A DNA stretch of 64,000 bases, from assembly GCA_040221975.1 (NCBI GenBank), contig JAVJWR010000010.1, positions 74,050 to 138,049 on the forward strand, written 5' to 3'. The translations under genes and the position numbers were made by a program. Positions 52,230-60,736 of the stretch are shown one piece after another. This DNA is from Haliea sp040221975. GTDB taxonomy: Bacteria; Pseudomonadota; Gammaproteobacteria; Pseudomonadales; Halieaceae. A model generated the notes under the pieces. It worked only from the letters and a program-made list of their open reading frames with translations. It ran no database searches and had not been told where the DNA came from. The number at the start of each line of letters is the position of its first letter. The first letter of the stretch is position 1.

Positions 52230-54653
52230 CTAGCGGCGACGGCGACGGCGGGACTTGGCGGCCGGGGCCGGCTGCTCCGGATCGGCCGCGGACTTGCTGG
52301 CCGCCGGGGCCTTTTTCTTCGGCGCACCGGACTTCTTCGCCGGAGCATCGGACTTCTTCCTCTGCCCGGACCGCCCTGACGCCGCCTTCTTCCCGGCCGG
52401 CTTGCGCGACTTCCTGGACGCGCCACCCTCGGGCGGCTTCGAATCGATCATTTCCAGATCGACCTTCTTGTCATCCAGGTCCACCCGGGCAACCTGCACC
52501 CGCACCCGGCCACCCAGCTTATAGCTGCGGCCGCTGCGTTCGCCAACCAGGCGCTGGTGCGAGGCATCGAAGCTGTAGTAGTCGCCCGGCAGGGCGCTGA
52601 TGTGCACCAGGCCTTCTATATAGATGGGCTGCAACTCAACAAACAGGCCAAAGCTGGTAACCGCGGCAATGATGCCATCGAACTCGTCGCCCACATGATC
52701 CTGCAGGAACTCGCACTTGAGCCACGACTCCACATCGCGGGTGGCATCGTCCGCCCGCCGCTCGGACATGGAGCAGTGCATGCCGTACGCCACCATGTCG
52801 CGCTCGTCGTAGGGGAAAATATCCTCCTTCGACAGCAGCGGCGCACCACGCTGGCGCACCACGGTCTTGGTGCGCACCTTGGAACGAATGATGTGACGTA
52901 TGCCCCGGTGCACCAGCAGGTCCGCATAGCGCCGGATCGGCGAGGTGAAGTGGGCATAGGCCGGATAGTGAAGGCCGAAGTGGCCCTCGTTCTCGGGCTG
53001 GTACACCGCCTGGCGCAGGGAGCGCAGCAGCATGGTCTGGATGACATTGGCGTCGTCGCGGGACTGCACTTCATCCAGCAGCTTGCCGTAGTGGGCCGGA
53101 GTCGGCTTGTCGCCACCGCGCAGGTCCAGGCCCAGCTCGCCCAGAAAGGCGCGCAGGTTCTCCAGCTTCTCGGGAGTGGGGCCCTCGTGTACCCGGTACA
53201 GCACCGGCAGCTTGTGCTCCTCATAGAAGCGGGCAGCGGCCACGTTGGCGCAGAGCATGCACTCCTCGACAATCTTGTGGGCGTCATTGCGCACCACCGG
53301 CACGATGGCGTCGATCTTGCGCTGCTCGTTGAACAGGATACGGGTCTCGGTGGTCTCGAAATCAATGGCGCCGCGATCACCGCGGGCGCTGCGCAGCACC
53401 TTGTACAGGGAGTGCAGCCGTTTCAGATCCTTGACCAGGCTCTTGCTGATGTCAGGATGGCTACCCTGCTCCAGCAGCTCACCGACCTGGGTATAGGTCA
53501 GGCGGGCATGAGAGTGAATCACCGCCTCGAAAAAGCGGAAACCGGTCAGCTTGCCTGAGCCGCTGAGTTCCATCTCGCAAACCATGGCCAGGCGATCGAC
53601 CTCGGGCTTCAGCGAACAGAGCCCGTTGGACAGGGCCTCGGGCAGCATCGGCACCACCTGCTCCGGGAAGTACACCGAATTGCCGCGCAGGGCGGCTTCC
53701 TCGTCCAGGGCCGAGCCCGGCTGCACATAGTGCGAGACATCGGCGATCGCCACCCACAGGCGCCAGCCGCGCAGGCGCTTCTCGCAGTACAGGGCATCGT
53801 CGAAGTCGCGGGCATCCTCGCCGTCAATGGTAACGAACGCCAGCTTGCGCAGGTCCGCGCGGTACTGCTTGTCCTCTTCCAGCGGCTCCGCCTCCAGGGA
53901 GCCGGACTCGCGCAGGACTTCCTCCGGCCACTCGTGGGGGATGTTGTGGGAGCGAATCGCCACATCGATTTCCAGGCCCGGGTCCAGGTGGTCGCCCAGT
54001 ACCTCGACGATGCTGCCCTTGGCGCCCAGATTGCGCGTGGGGTAGTCGGTGATCTCGGCGGTAACGATCTGGCCCGACCTGGCACCGCCCTTGAGTTTCG
54101 GCGGGATCAGGATGCGGTGGTTGACGCGGCTGTTGTCCGGCACCACAAAGCCAATACCGCTCTCCTCTTCATAGCGGCCGACGATGCGGTTGGTACCACG
54201 GTGCAGGACTTCGACCACCCTGCCTTCCGGGCGCCCGCGCCGGTCCAGGCCGATGACAGTGGCCAGCACTTCATCGCCATCAAAAACGAACTGCATCTGC
54301 CGCGAGCTCAGGTAGAGGTCATCCCCCTGCTCCAGGGGGATGGCGAAGCCGTAGCCGTCACGGTGGCCCTGCACCCGGCAGCGCAGCAGGTTCATCTTGT
54401 CCACCAGGCCATAGGCACCGCGGCGGTTGACCATCAGCTGGCCGTCGCGCTCCATCGCCCGAAGGCGTTTGCGCAAGGCTTCTACCGAGTCTTCGTCGTC
54501 GAGCAGTAGCTGCTTGGCGATCTGGGGGTGACTGAGGGGCTTGTCTGCCTCGGCCAGCAGCTCAAGAATCGCTTCGCGACTGGGGATGGGGTTGTCATAG
54601 CGCGCAGCTTCGCGCTCGGCATGGGGGTCGGCAATCTTGCCTTTTTTGGTCAT
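52230..54653 (-). CDS. rnr: ribonuclease R
   Basis: An 807-residue 3'-5' exonuclease. Order: N-terminal helix-turn-helix (REAILELLAEADKPLSHPQI), two cold-shock domains, the RNB catalytic core from about 235 (TIDGEDARDFDDALYCEKR with the metal-binding aspartates; HFTSPIRRYADLLVHR near 585), an S1 domain and a Lys/Ala-rich tail (SRKSRKPAGKKAASGRSGQR). It degrades structured RNA. ATG 54653 (MTKKGKIADPHAERE) is chosen; the longer frame enters the tRNA-Leu promoter. Confidence 0.97.
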   Translation of the reverse strand: MTKKGKIADPHAEREAARYDNPIPSREAILELLAEADKPLSHPQIAKQLLLDDEDSVEALRKRLRAMERDGQLMVNRRGAYGLVDKMNLLRCRVQGHRDGYGFAIPLEQGDDLYLSSRQMQFVFDGDEVLATVIGLDRRGRPEGRVVEVLHRGTNRIVGRYEEESGIGFVVPDNSRVNHRILIPPKLKGGARSGQIVTAEITDYPTRNLGAKGSIVEVLGDHLDPGLEIDVAIRSHNIPHEWPEEVLRESGSLEAEPLEEDKQYRADLRKLAFVTIDGEDARDFDDALYCEKRLRGWRLWVAIADVSHYVQPGSALDEEAALRGNSVYFPEQVVPMLPEALSNGLCSLKPEVDRLAMVCEMELSGSGKLTGFRFFEAVIHSHARLTYTQVGELLEQGSHPDISKSLVKDLKRLHSLYKVLRSARGDRGAIDFETTETRILFNEQRKIDAIVPVVRNDAHKIVEECMLCANVAAARFYEEHKLPVLYRVHEGPTPEKLENLRAFLGELGLDLRGGDKPTPAHYGKLLDEVQSRDDANVIQTMLLRSLRQAVYQPENEGHFGLHYPAYAHFTSPIRRYADLLVHRGIRHIIRSKVRTKTVVRQRGAPLLSKEDIFPYDERDMVAYGMHCSMSERRADDATRDVESWLKCEFLQDHVGDEFDGIIAAVTSFGLFVELQPIYIEGLVHISALPGDYYSFDASHQRLVGERSGRSYKLGGRVRVQVARVDLDDKKVDLEMIDSKPPEGGASRKSRKPAGKKAASGRSGQRKKSDAPAKKSGAPKKKAPAASKSAADPEQPAPAAKSRRRRRR

Positions 54654-54720
54654 ATTGAGAGGGGTGTCCTTGTCCGTTTCGACTGTATCAATTTTTACTG
54701 GGCGACAGTATACGCGAGGA

Positions 54721-54749
54721 TTGACAAACCTGCCCGGGAAAAGTAAAGT
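54721..54749 (+). promoter_or_regulatory. sigma-70 promoter of tRNA-Leu
   Basis: TTGACA (54721-54726) and TAAAGT (54744-54749) are separated by exactly 17 bases, followed by a GC-rich discriminator (GCGCGCCC) of the kind found at stringently controlled stable-RNA promoters. It faces the tRNA gene 37 bases downstream. Confidence 0.85.
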
Positions 54750-54785
54750 GCGCGCCCTCGGCTCAGGCAACGCTCTGAACCGCAG

Positions 54786-54872
54786 GCCCAGGTGGTGAAA
54801 TTGGTAGACACGCTAGCTTCAGGTGCTAGTGCTCGAAAGGGCGTGGAGGTTCAAGTCCTCTCCTGGGCACCA
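54786..54872 (+). tRNA. tRNA-Leu (anticodon CAG)
   Basis: An 87-base class II tRNA. The acceptor GCCCAGG pairs with CCTGGGC, then A and an encoded CCA. The anticodon arm is CTAGC-TTCAGGT-GCTAG, giving CAG (leucine). The long variable arm (GTGCTCGAAAGGGCGT region) and the T-loop GGTTCAAGTCC are present. Confidence 0.97.
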
Positions 54873-55116
54873 TCCCCTCAGTAGTTACAAGCCTTCCCGG
54901 CTAATTCATAAAAATCCCAATATAAAACCCCACAAAATGTGAGCGGTAGAAACGCTACCTCACGATTCCCGCCAAGCAAGAAAAAACCCGGCCCGACCTG
55001 GGCGGACTAAGTGGTGCCAGTGGCACCATAAACCCCGCCCAGAGCGGGAGGACTTTCCTGTATTGCAGGCGTCGCACTCCATCGCGCCAAGTCGCACGGT
55101 CCTGCCATCTTGCGAT

Positions 55117-55143
55117 AAACCCCGACCGACAGTGACGGGGTTT
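55117..55143. terminator. bidirectional terminator-like hairpin
   Basis: AAACCCCG at 55117 pairs with CGGGGTTT at 55136 across an 11-base loop, with an A tract on one side and a T tract on the other, the pattern of a bidirectional rho-independent terminator. Confidence 0.55.
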
Positions 55144-55205
55144 CCCCTTGCATCAGCCGCAACCCTGTGCATTATTGGCCTAGAGATCACCCGGGTGCCA
55201 GGCCC

Positions 55206-55246
55206 GCCATCGTCACTAGCGAGCGCAGCGGGGTAGTGACGATGGC
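55206..55246. repeat. 13-bp perfect inverted repeat
   Basis: GCCATCGTCACTA (55206-55218) is repeated inverted as TAGTGACGATGGC (55234-55246) around a 15-base loop GCGAGCGCAGCGGGG. No mismatch. It could be an RNA hairpin, REP-like element or recombination site. Confidence 0.7.
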
Positions 55247-55732
55247 TCCGAGCCCAGAAAGCGCGCTGTCCCCAGACCGATTTTCGGCAGGACGCGCGCG
55301 TGACGGGTTCCTAGGATACCCACCGTAGAACGAATTACCCGTGGCCACTGCGGATCAGTGGCAAAGAGGGGGCCCGCCCTCGACCATCCGGTCACAACGG
55401 GCCAGTGCGCTCAGGACTGCACTCGGCGCACCGACCTCAGGGTCGGCAGTCCATTCTCTACATCGCGACCGTCGTCGCTCAACTCAAAGGAGGTGCTCAT
55501 ACCACTATCATTGTCACTCGGCCCCCTGGGGCCACGCGTGTATACACAACAGGGATCTCCCCCAGGTGATCGGTTGTGTAGCCTGTTTACAGGCGCTTTC
55601 AGGTCGTAAAGGAGTGGTGTCCCGTGATCCTTGCCGGTTTCCGGATGCGGTGGGTTAGTCCCCCCGCCTGATCAGAAACACTAACCGAGACAGATAAACA
55701 CCGTGAGAGACCTGAACAACCAATATGAATAC

Positions 55733-55776
55733 GCCACCGGCTAAAGCCGGTGGCTTCGGGTTACGGCTGAAAGCCG
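55733..55776 (+). mobile_element. IS200/IS605-type end hairpins (remnant)
   Basis: GCCACCGGC-TAAA-GCCGGTGGC (55733-55754) followed by CGGCT-GAA-AGCCG (55764-55776). These two adjacent hairpins resemble the right end of IS605/IS1341-like elements. No tnpA or tnpB is beside them, so this may be a solitary end or a palindrome-associated mobile unit. The identification is by pattern only. Confidence 0.5.
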
Positions 55777-55850
55777 GATCGATCAGCCAGTCGGCCGATA
55801 ACTATCGCTACACCATGTCGGTGACCAATGCGATCAACACCGCGCCACTA

Positions 55851-56369
55851 TCAGTCGGTACCGCGCGGTGGATATCCCTTCTCGCTGATATAGGCCACAC
55901 CTTTCTGGATCATTTCCAGATCGGGTCGGCAGAAGGGGGCACTGGCAACGTCGCTGAAATGCAGGCTACCGTCGGGGCGTACGAAGAACACGCCTGGTTC
56001 GGCGAACGGTGCATCGGTTTCCCTGTCACTCAGAGGCGTGGAAATGAACAGGCCCAGTTCGCGCGCCTGTTCGATAGAGAGGTCGTAGGCGACAGTAATG
56101 TCCAGATGCGCTTCCTCGGAGAATTGCTCTGCCTTGCCTTTGGGATCTGTCGAGACTGACACGATCTCAACATCCATGGCCTCGAAGTTCGCTTTCATGC
56201 CGTTTAACTGCCCCAGGTACTTTTTGCAGATGGGGCAATGCAGGCCGCGATAGACCACGATCAATTGTGACTTGCCGCTGGATGGTTGGCCCAGCGTTAC
56301 TGAGTCGCCCGCTATCGTCGGCAGGGCAACCAGAGGAAAATTGGTACCTGGATGGGGGATATTTTTCAT
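55851..56369 (-). CDS. peroxiredoxin-like AhpC/TSA family protein
   Basis: A 172-residue thioredoxin-fold protein with the redox motif YRGLHCPICKKYLGQL near residue 45 (CxxC), then VEIVSVSTDPKGKAEQFSEE and EPGVFFVRPDGSLHFSDV. Such proteins reduce peroxides or act as thiol oxidoreductases. ATG 56369 follows an AAAAGGA site. The ECF-like promoter at 56442-56467 faces it, so it is probably induced by stress together with the units further right. Confidence 0.87.
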   Translation of the reverse strand: MKNIPHPGTNFPLVALPTIAGDSVTLGQPSSGKSQLIVVYRGLHCPICKKYLGQLNGMKANFEAMDVEIVSVSTDPKGKAEQFSEEAHLDITVAYDLSIEQARELGLFISTPLSDRETDAPFAEPGVFFVRPDGSLHFSDVASAPFCRPDLEMIQKGVAYISEKGYPPRGTD

Positions 56370-56441
56370 TCCTGTATCCTTTTCAGGGTGGATTGATGGC
56401 TGTGTGATCTGATGGCATGAGTATTTGCCTGCTTCCAATCC

Positions 56442-56467
56442 GATGCGGCCACCGGAGTTATGTTACA
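56442..56467 (-). promoter_or_regulatory. ECF-sigma-like promoter (site A, for the peroxiredoxin)
   Basis: Minus strand: TGTAACA, 13 bases, CGCATC. It lies about 72 bases before the peroxiredoxin start. It is the divergent counterpart of site B, and shares both boxes and spacing with sites B, C and D. Confidence 0.75.
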
Positions 56468-56525
56468 GAACACTGCCAGCGGCATCAGTGTCAGTAAAGT
56501 CAATTGCGCAATCGTCTCAGGACTG

Positions 56526-56551
56526 TGTAACAAACGGCGCACATCCGCATC
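56526..56551 (+). promoter_or_regulatory. ECF-sigma-like promoter (site B, for 56626 onward)
   Basis: Plus strand: TGTAACA, 13 bases, CGCATC, about 75 bases before the membrane-protein start. Both boxes and the spacing are identical to site A. Confidence 0.75.
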
Positions 56552-56625
56552 ACTACCCCGGAAGTCACAGCGAGCCCGGAAAACTCACGCGCTGACGCCA
56601 AGCGAACCACGAAAGGTAGCCAATT

Positions 56626-57024
56626 ATGGAACGACAACGTATTGCCACTGCTCTGCTGCTATTACGCCTCGGGGTGTTCATCGTGATGATCATGTGGACA
56701 CTGGACAAGTTCATCAATCCCGAGCACAGCGGCGCCGTATTCGAGCATTTCTACGGCCTTGGCGGGCTGTCTGGTACTGCTTTCATGATCATCGGGGTTC
56801 TGCAGTTGCTGTTGGCACTGGCATTTGTGGCAGGCTTCATGAAGCGTTTTAGCTACGGGATGATTCTCCTGTTGCACACGATTTCCACACTGTCTTCCTG
56901 GCAGCAGTATCTTGATGCCTTCAATAACCTGCTATTCTTTGCCGCCTGGCCGATGCTCGCGGCCTGCATTGCGCTCTACATGTTGAGAGACCTGGACACT
57001 CGCTGGACTCTCGACGATCGCTGA
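56626..57024 (+). CDS. small four-helix membrane protein, DoxX-like
   Basis: A 132-residue protein with about four membrane helices: LLRLGVFIVMIMWTLDKFIN (first), FMIIGVLQLLLALAFVAGF, SYGMILLLHTISTLSSW and LLFFAAWPMLAACIALYML. The layout resembles the DoxX/HvfX group but the match is distant. It is preceded by ECF-like site B and followed by ArsM after 70 bases. The function is unknown; the first-position regulation suggests a stress role. Confidence 0.7.
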   Translation: MERQRIATALLLLRLGVFIVMIMWTLDKFINPEHSGAVFEHFYGLGGLSGTAFMIIGVLQLLLALAFVAGFMKRFSYGMILLLHTISTLSSWQQYLDAFNNLLFFAAWPMLAACIALYMLRDLDTRWTLDDR

Positions 57025-57094
57025 GTCGAGGCAGGCCCGCATCCGCTGTCTAACACCGCAGTCCGAGAGACAGGGAAACCATGGAGATGAACCC

Positions 57095-58177
57095 GTGAAC
57101 AATGTCACCCGCATCGGCGATGACATCGCCGACACTCACAGCAGGGTCCAGGATTATTACGGCCAGCAGCTGCAGAGCTCCGCCGACCTGAAGACCAGCG
57201 CCTGTTGCGACCCCGCGCAGACGCCGAACTGGCTGAAGCCCTTGCTGGCGAATATCCACCCGGAGGTGCTCTCCCGTTATTACGGCTGCGGCCTGGTTTG
57301 CCCGGACCAGCTCGAAGGCTGCAGGGTACTGGATCTGGGCTGTGGCAGTGGCCGCGATGTCTACGCTCTTGCGCAGCTGGTGGGCGCGCAGGGTGAAGTG
57401 GTCGGGGTCGACATGACCGCCGAACAGCTCGCCGTGGCCCGTGCCCACCAGAGCTGGCACGCCGAGCAGTTCGGTTACGACAACGTGCGTTTTCTCAATG
57501 GCTACATCGAGAAACTCGACGAGCTCGACCTGGAGCCGGGCACCTTTGATGTGATTGTCTCCAACTGCGTCATCAATCTGTCGCCGGACAAGGACGCGGT
57601 GCTGGCGGGGGTCCAGCGCCTGCTCAAGCCCGGCGGCGAGTTCTATTTCTCCGACGTCTATGCGGACCGCCGGGTACCGGAGTCCGCGCAGCGGGACCCG
57701 GTGCTATACGGCGAGTGCCTGGGTGGCGCCCTGTACTGGAACGATTTCCTGCACCTGGCAAAACGTCAGGGCTTTGCCGACCCGCGGCTGGTGGAGGACC
57801 GGCCGCTGGATATCACCGATCCGGCGCTGGCGGCAAAGCTGGGCAATATTCGCTTCTTCTCGGCCACTTACCGGCTGTTCAAGCTGGAAGGGCTGGAAAA
57901 CGACTGCGAGGATTATGGGCAGGCGGTGGTCTACCGCGGAACCGTGCCTAATTGCCCCCACGGCTTTGCCCTCGACAGCCACCACTTCATCGAGACCGGG
58001 CGCGCGTTCCCGGTCTGCGGTAATACCTGGCGCATGCTGCAGGGCACACGTTTCGCGGCCCACTTTGATTTCATTGGGGATTTCACCTGCCACTATGGCA
58101 TCTTCGAGGGTTGCGGAGTCTCCTTGCCGTTCAGCCAGGCTGGTGCGAGCAATGAGGACTCGGCACCATGCTGCTAG
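57095..58177 (+). CDS. arsM: arsenite S-adenosylmethionine methyltransferase
   Basis: A 360-residue methyltransferase. Cysteines that bind arsenite are seen in TSACCDPAQT near residue 35, in DVIVSNCVINLSPDK near residue 155 and in DPVLYGECLGG near 205. The SAM motif is VLDLGCGSGRDVYALAQLVG near 85. The C-terminal half ends in DSAPCC. ArsM makes methylated arsenicals. GTG at 57095 follows GGAG. It overlaps the next gene by ten bases. No ArsR, ArsB or ArsH is present nearby. Confidence 0.92.
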   Translation: MNNVTRIGDDIADTHSRVQDYYGQQLQSSADLKTSACCDPAQTPNWLKPLLANIHPEVLSRYYGCGLVCPDQLEGCRVLDLGCGSGRDVYALAQLVGAQGEVVGVDMTAEQLAVARAHQSWHAEQFGYDNVRFLNGYIEKLDELDLEPGTFDVIVSNCVINLSPDKDAVLAGVQRLLKPGGEFYFSDVYADRRVPESAQRDPVLYGECLGGALYWNDFLHLAKRQGFADPRLVEDRPLDITDPALAAKLGNIRFFSATYRLFKLEGLENDCEDYGQAVVYRGTVPNCPHGFALDSHHFIETGRAFPVCGNTWRMLQGTRFAAHFDFIGDFTCHYGIFEGCGVSLPFSQAGASNEDSAPCC

Positions 58178-58734
58178 CGCCCAAAGCCGACATCGACGTC
58201 ATCTCCAGCCTGCAGCCACTGCGAATCCTGGTGCTCTGCACCGGCAATTCCGCCCGCAGCATCATGGCCGAAGCCTTGTTCAACCACCATGGCGGTGGTC
58301 GCATCGTGTCCGACAGTGCCGGCAGCCGGCCCACGGGGGCCGTCAACCCCTTCGCCCTGGAGCAGATTGCACGGCTGCCGGCACCGCCGATGGCAACGCG
58401 CAGCAAGAGCTGGGACGAATTCGCCCGGCCTGGCGCCATGCCGCTGGACATCGTCGTGACAGTCTGCGGCAACGCCGCGGGCGAAGCCTGCCCGGACTTC
58501 CCTGGCGCGCCCCGGCGGGTGCACTGGGGCCTGCCGGATCCGGCGGCGGTAACCGGCAGCGAGGAGGAGAGGCGCCTGGCTTTCAGCAACTGTTTTGAAG
58601 CGCTGGAGGCCGTGATTCGGGAAATGGCTCTGCAGCTTGATGCTGGCGCGGGACGGGCGGGGCTGTACCATTGGATGACCGAGCACTCACCCACTCAATG
58701 CGACAGACCGCTTGGCTGTTCCTCTGGCGCATAA
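58168..58734 (+). CDS. low-molecular-weight phosphatase/arsenate-reductase-like protein
   Basis: A 188-residue protein with the P-loop VLCTGNSARSIMAEALFNHH near residue 22 (C-x5-R), the VTVCGNAAGEACPDF segment near 95 and the acid-bearing WGLPDPAAVTGSEEER near 115, which is the LMW-PTP/thioredoxin-type ArsC layout. Overlap with arsM suggests arsenate reduction, then methylation of the product. The N-terminal 16 residues are extra relative to the family. Confidence 0.85.
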   Translation: MLLAPKADIDVISSLQPLRILVLCTGNSARSIMAEALFNHHGGGRIVSDSAGSRPTGAVNPFALEQIARLPAPPMATRSKSWDEFARPGAMPLDIVVTVCGNAAGEACPDFPGAPRRVHWGLPDPAAVTGSEEERRLAFSNCFEALEAVIREMALQLDAGAGRAGLYHWMTEHSPTQCDRPLGCSSGA

Positions 58735-58787
58735 GCTGACCTGGCCGCGTGCCCTGATCGCATCCTCACGTTGCAAGGAGAATAACA

Positions 58788-59357
58788 ATGGTCCGATTTC
58801 CCTCTCTCCCCGAGTCACCGCATCTCGGCGAGGTGTTCAAGTCATTCGGCCGAGGGATATGGCCGTTGACCGAGTTCCACGATACTGTTCTGCGCGGCGA
58901 ATCCGATTGGACCATCGCTGAGCGGGAAGTGTTGGCAGCCTATGTGTCCGGCCTGAATGCCTGCAGTTTCTGTCATGACACGCACAAGATGATCGCTGAG
59001 ATTCACGGCATCCCGGAGTCGATGTTGCGAGCACTGGTCGATGACCCAGAGAACAGTGGTGTCTCCCGAAAACTTTTGCCGGTTCTCGCCTATCTGCGCA
59101 AACTCACCCTGACACCATCAAAAATGGTGGATGCCGATGCACAGGCCGTGTTTGCCGAGGGGGTGAGCGAACAGGCGCTTTATGATGCCATTGCGGTCTG
59201 TGCGCTATTCAACTTCATGAACCGTATCGTTGAGGGCTGTGGGGTAATGACCAGTGATGCAAACCTGGCGGCCTCGCGCGCCCGGCACGAGGCCACGCGG
59301 GACAGTAAAGAACCTTATCGGGATTTTGCCAGAGGACTGGGTTTCTCGCCAGAATAG
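58788..59357 (+). CDS. AhpD/carboxymuconolactone-decarboxylase-like peroxidase-related protein
   Basis: A 189-residue all-helical protein with the AhpD redox motif LNACSFCHDTHKMIAEI near residue 60 (CxxC followed by His). Such proteins reduce peroxide or recycle peroxiredoxin partners. Upstream sequence has a CGCATC box but no TGTAACA partner, so its own ECF promoter is not convincing; it may be read through from site B. Confidence 0.87.
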   Translation: MVRFPSLPESPHLGEVFKSFGRGIWPLTEFHDTVLRGESDWTIAEREVLAAYVSGLNACSFCHDTHKMIAEIHGIPESMLRALVDDPENSGVSRKLLPVLAYLRKLTLTPSKMVDADAQAVFAEGVSEQALYDAIAVCALFNFMNRIVEGCGVMTSDANLAASRARHEATRDSKEPYRDFARGLGFSPE

Positions 59358-59441
59358 CCAGAGTTGAATGGCTATCCACAGGCACAGGGTTCCATGCGCG
59401 GAAAACAGAGCTTTGACCGTGTTCATAAATATGCTCGAAGC

Positions 59442-59467
59442 TGTAACAAATACTGTGTTGCCGAATC
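59442..59467 (+). promoter_or_regulatory. ECF-sigma-like promoter (site C, for hvfA)
   Basis: Plus strand: TGTAACA, 13 bases, CGAATC, about 38 bases before the hvfA ATG. One base differs from sites A, B and D in the -10 box. Confidence 0.75.
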
Positions 59468-59504
59468 AATATCCGGTAAGTCAAAACCAACCCGGAGAGT
59501 ATCT

Positions 59505-59885
59505 ATGAGCAACAAGACATCAAAGTTCGTAACATCAGTATTTGGCGCATCCTTTCTCGCAAGTTCCCTGGCCATGCCGCTTGCGGCGGTGGCAGATAAC
59601 CCCTTCAGCGCTACGGACCTCGGGTCCGGCTATCAGCTGGCCAGCAAGGACGCCGAGGGCAAGTGCGGTGAAGGCAAATGCGGTGGCGAAGAATCCAAGG
59701 GAGATGCCGAGGGTAAATGCGGTGAGGGCAAGTGCGGCGGCGCCGATGGCGACAAGGCGGCCGAGGGCAAGTGCGGTGGGGCCGATGGCGACAAGGCGGC
59801 GGAAGGCAAATGCGGTGGGGCCGATGGCGACAAGGCGGCTGCGGAAGGCAAGTGCGGCGAGGGCAAGTGTGGCGGCGCCGGCTAG
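59505..59885 (+). CDS. hvfA: HvfA-type metallophore precursor with eight EGKCG repeats
   Basis: A 126-residue exported precursor. The signal peptide (FGASFLASSLAMPLAAVA) runs to about residue 31. The mature part is a low-complexity Gly/Lys/Asp/Ala sequence holding eight EGKCG motifs, some fused as EGKCGEGKCGG, others spaced by GADGDKAA. In the Haemophilus HvfA system these cysteines become oxazolone/thioamide groups that bind copper. It has its own ECF-like promoter and is followed by HvfX; no HvfB or HvfC lies beside it. Confidence 0.93.
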   Translation: MSNKTSKFVTSVFGASFLASSLAMPLAAVADNPFSATDLGSGYQLASKDAEGKCGEGKCGGEESKGDAEGKCGEGKCGGADGDKAAEGKCGGADGDKAAEGKCGGADGDKAAAEGKCGEGKCGGAG

Positions 59886-60000
59886 GCGGATCGCTGCAGC
59901 TCGACCTTAGCTGTTGACCGGCAGTAAGGACCGTCCGCACGCCCTGGCTGACGAAGGTTCTTTGCTGCTGTTACCCATCCGATAAGACAAAGGAATCCGC

Positions 60001-60657
60001 ATGAACGCGACGCTTCTGCTGACGCGATCCCGTGATCTTCTGGATCGATCCCGCGGGATCGATTTTTTGGCGCCACTGTTTCTCCGCCTGTTCCTCGCCC
60101 CGGTATTTATTTCGGCGGGACTGACCAAGATGATGGGCTTCGAAAGCACGGTAGCTTGGTTCGGTAACCCGGATTGGGGTCTGGGCCTGCCCTTGCCGTG
60201 GTTGATGGCCTTTCTGGCCACGGCCACAGAGCTGATTGGTGGGTTTCTGCTGTTGTTCGGCCTGGCCACCCGGTTTATTGCAATTCCCCTGATGATCACC
60301 ATGCTCGTGGCGATATTTACGGTCCATTGGCAGGATGGATGGTTTGCAATCGCACCCTCTGACCCTTCCACCAGCATGGCAGCGCCGCTGGCGGCTGTGG
60401 GTTTTCCCGGTGCAGAGGCGAGCCTGGCCAACAGTGAGGAGGTAGCGAAGCGCCTGACCGCCGCCCGCGGCCTGCTGCGCGAACACGGGAACTACAGCTG
60501 GCTCACCGAAAAGGGCAGCCTGGTCGTGCTGAACAACGGCATCGAGTTTGGCGCGACCTACTTCATCATGCTGTTGGCGCTGTTTTTCTCTGGCGCGGGA
60601 CGGTTTATCAGTGTGGATTACTGGATTGGCCGCTGGCTGGACCGACAGGGCGGGTAA
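60001..60657 (+). CDS. hvfX: HvfX-type DoxX-family membrane protein
   Basis: A 218-residue membrane protein with four main helices: LFLRLFLAPVFISAGLTKMM, PWLMAFLATATELIGGFLLL, LATRFIAIPLMITMLVAIFT and ATYFIMLLALFFSGAGRFIS. A long non-membrane loop (DGWFAIAPSDPSTSMAAPLA, LANSEEVAKRL) lies between helices three and four. HvfX proteins accompany HvfA precursors and are thought to help maturation or copper handling. It is 115 bases after hvfA; no separate promoter was found. Confidence 0.88.
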   Translation: MNATLLLTRSRDLLDRSRGIDFLAPLFLRLFLAPVFISAGLTKMMGFESTVAWFGNPDWGLGLPLPWLMAFLATATELIGGFLLLFGLATRFIAIPLMITMLVAIFTVHWQDGWFAIAPSDPSTSMAAPLAAVGFPGAEASLANSEEVAKRLTAARGLLREHGNYSWLTEKGSLVVLNNGIEFGATYFIMLLALFFSGAGRFISVDYWIGRWLDRQGG

Positions 60658-60736
60658 CCGGCCGTCAGGACGCAGTCTTCTCAATTTAGAGTCCTGCTCG
60701 CCACACAACGCCAGGGTGGTGCCACCAGATCTCAGC

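Larger units (their letters stand above)
54873..55850. other. about 1 kb without genes, hairpin-rich, between tRNA-Leu and a peroxiredoxin
   Basis: Short open frames here have no recognisable family and no good ribosome sites. Strong hairpins instead recur: 55117-55143, 55206-55246, 55429-55445 (CCGACC-TCA-GGGTCGG) and 55733-55776. Position after a tRNA 3' end suggests remains of an integrated element, but no integrase or direct repeat of the tRNA end was found. Confidence 0.55.

Noticed and set aside
58741..58766. fifth ECF-like promoter before the AhpD-like gene
   Set aside because: A CGCATC box is present, but at the right distance the -35 is ACCTGGC, not TGTAACA.
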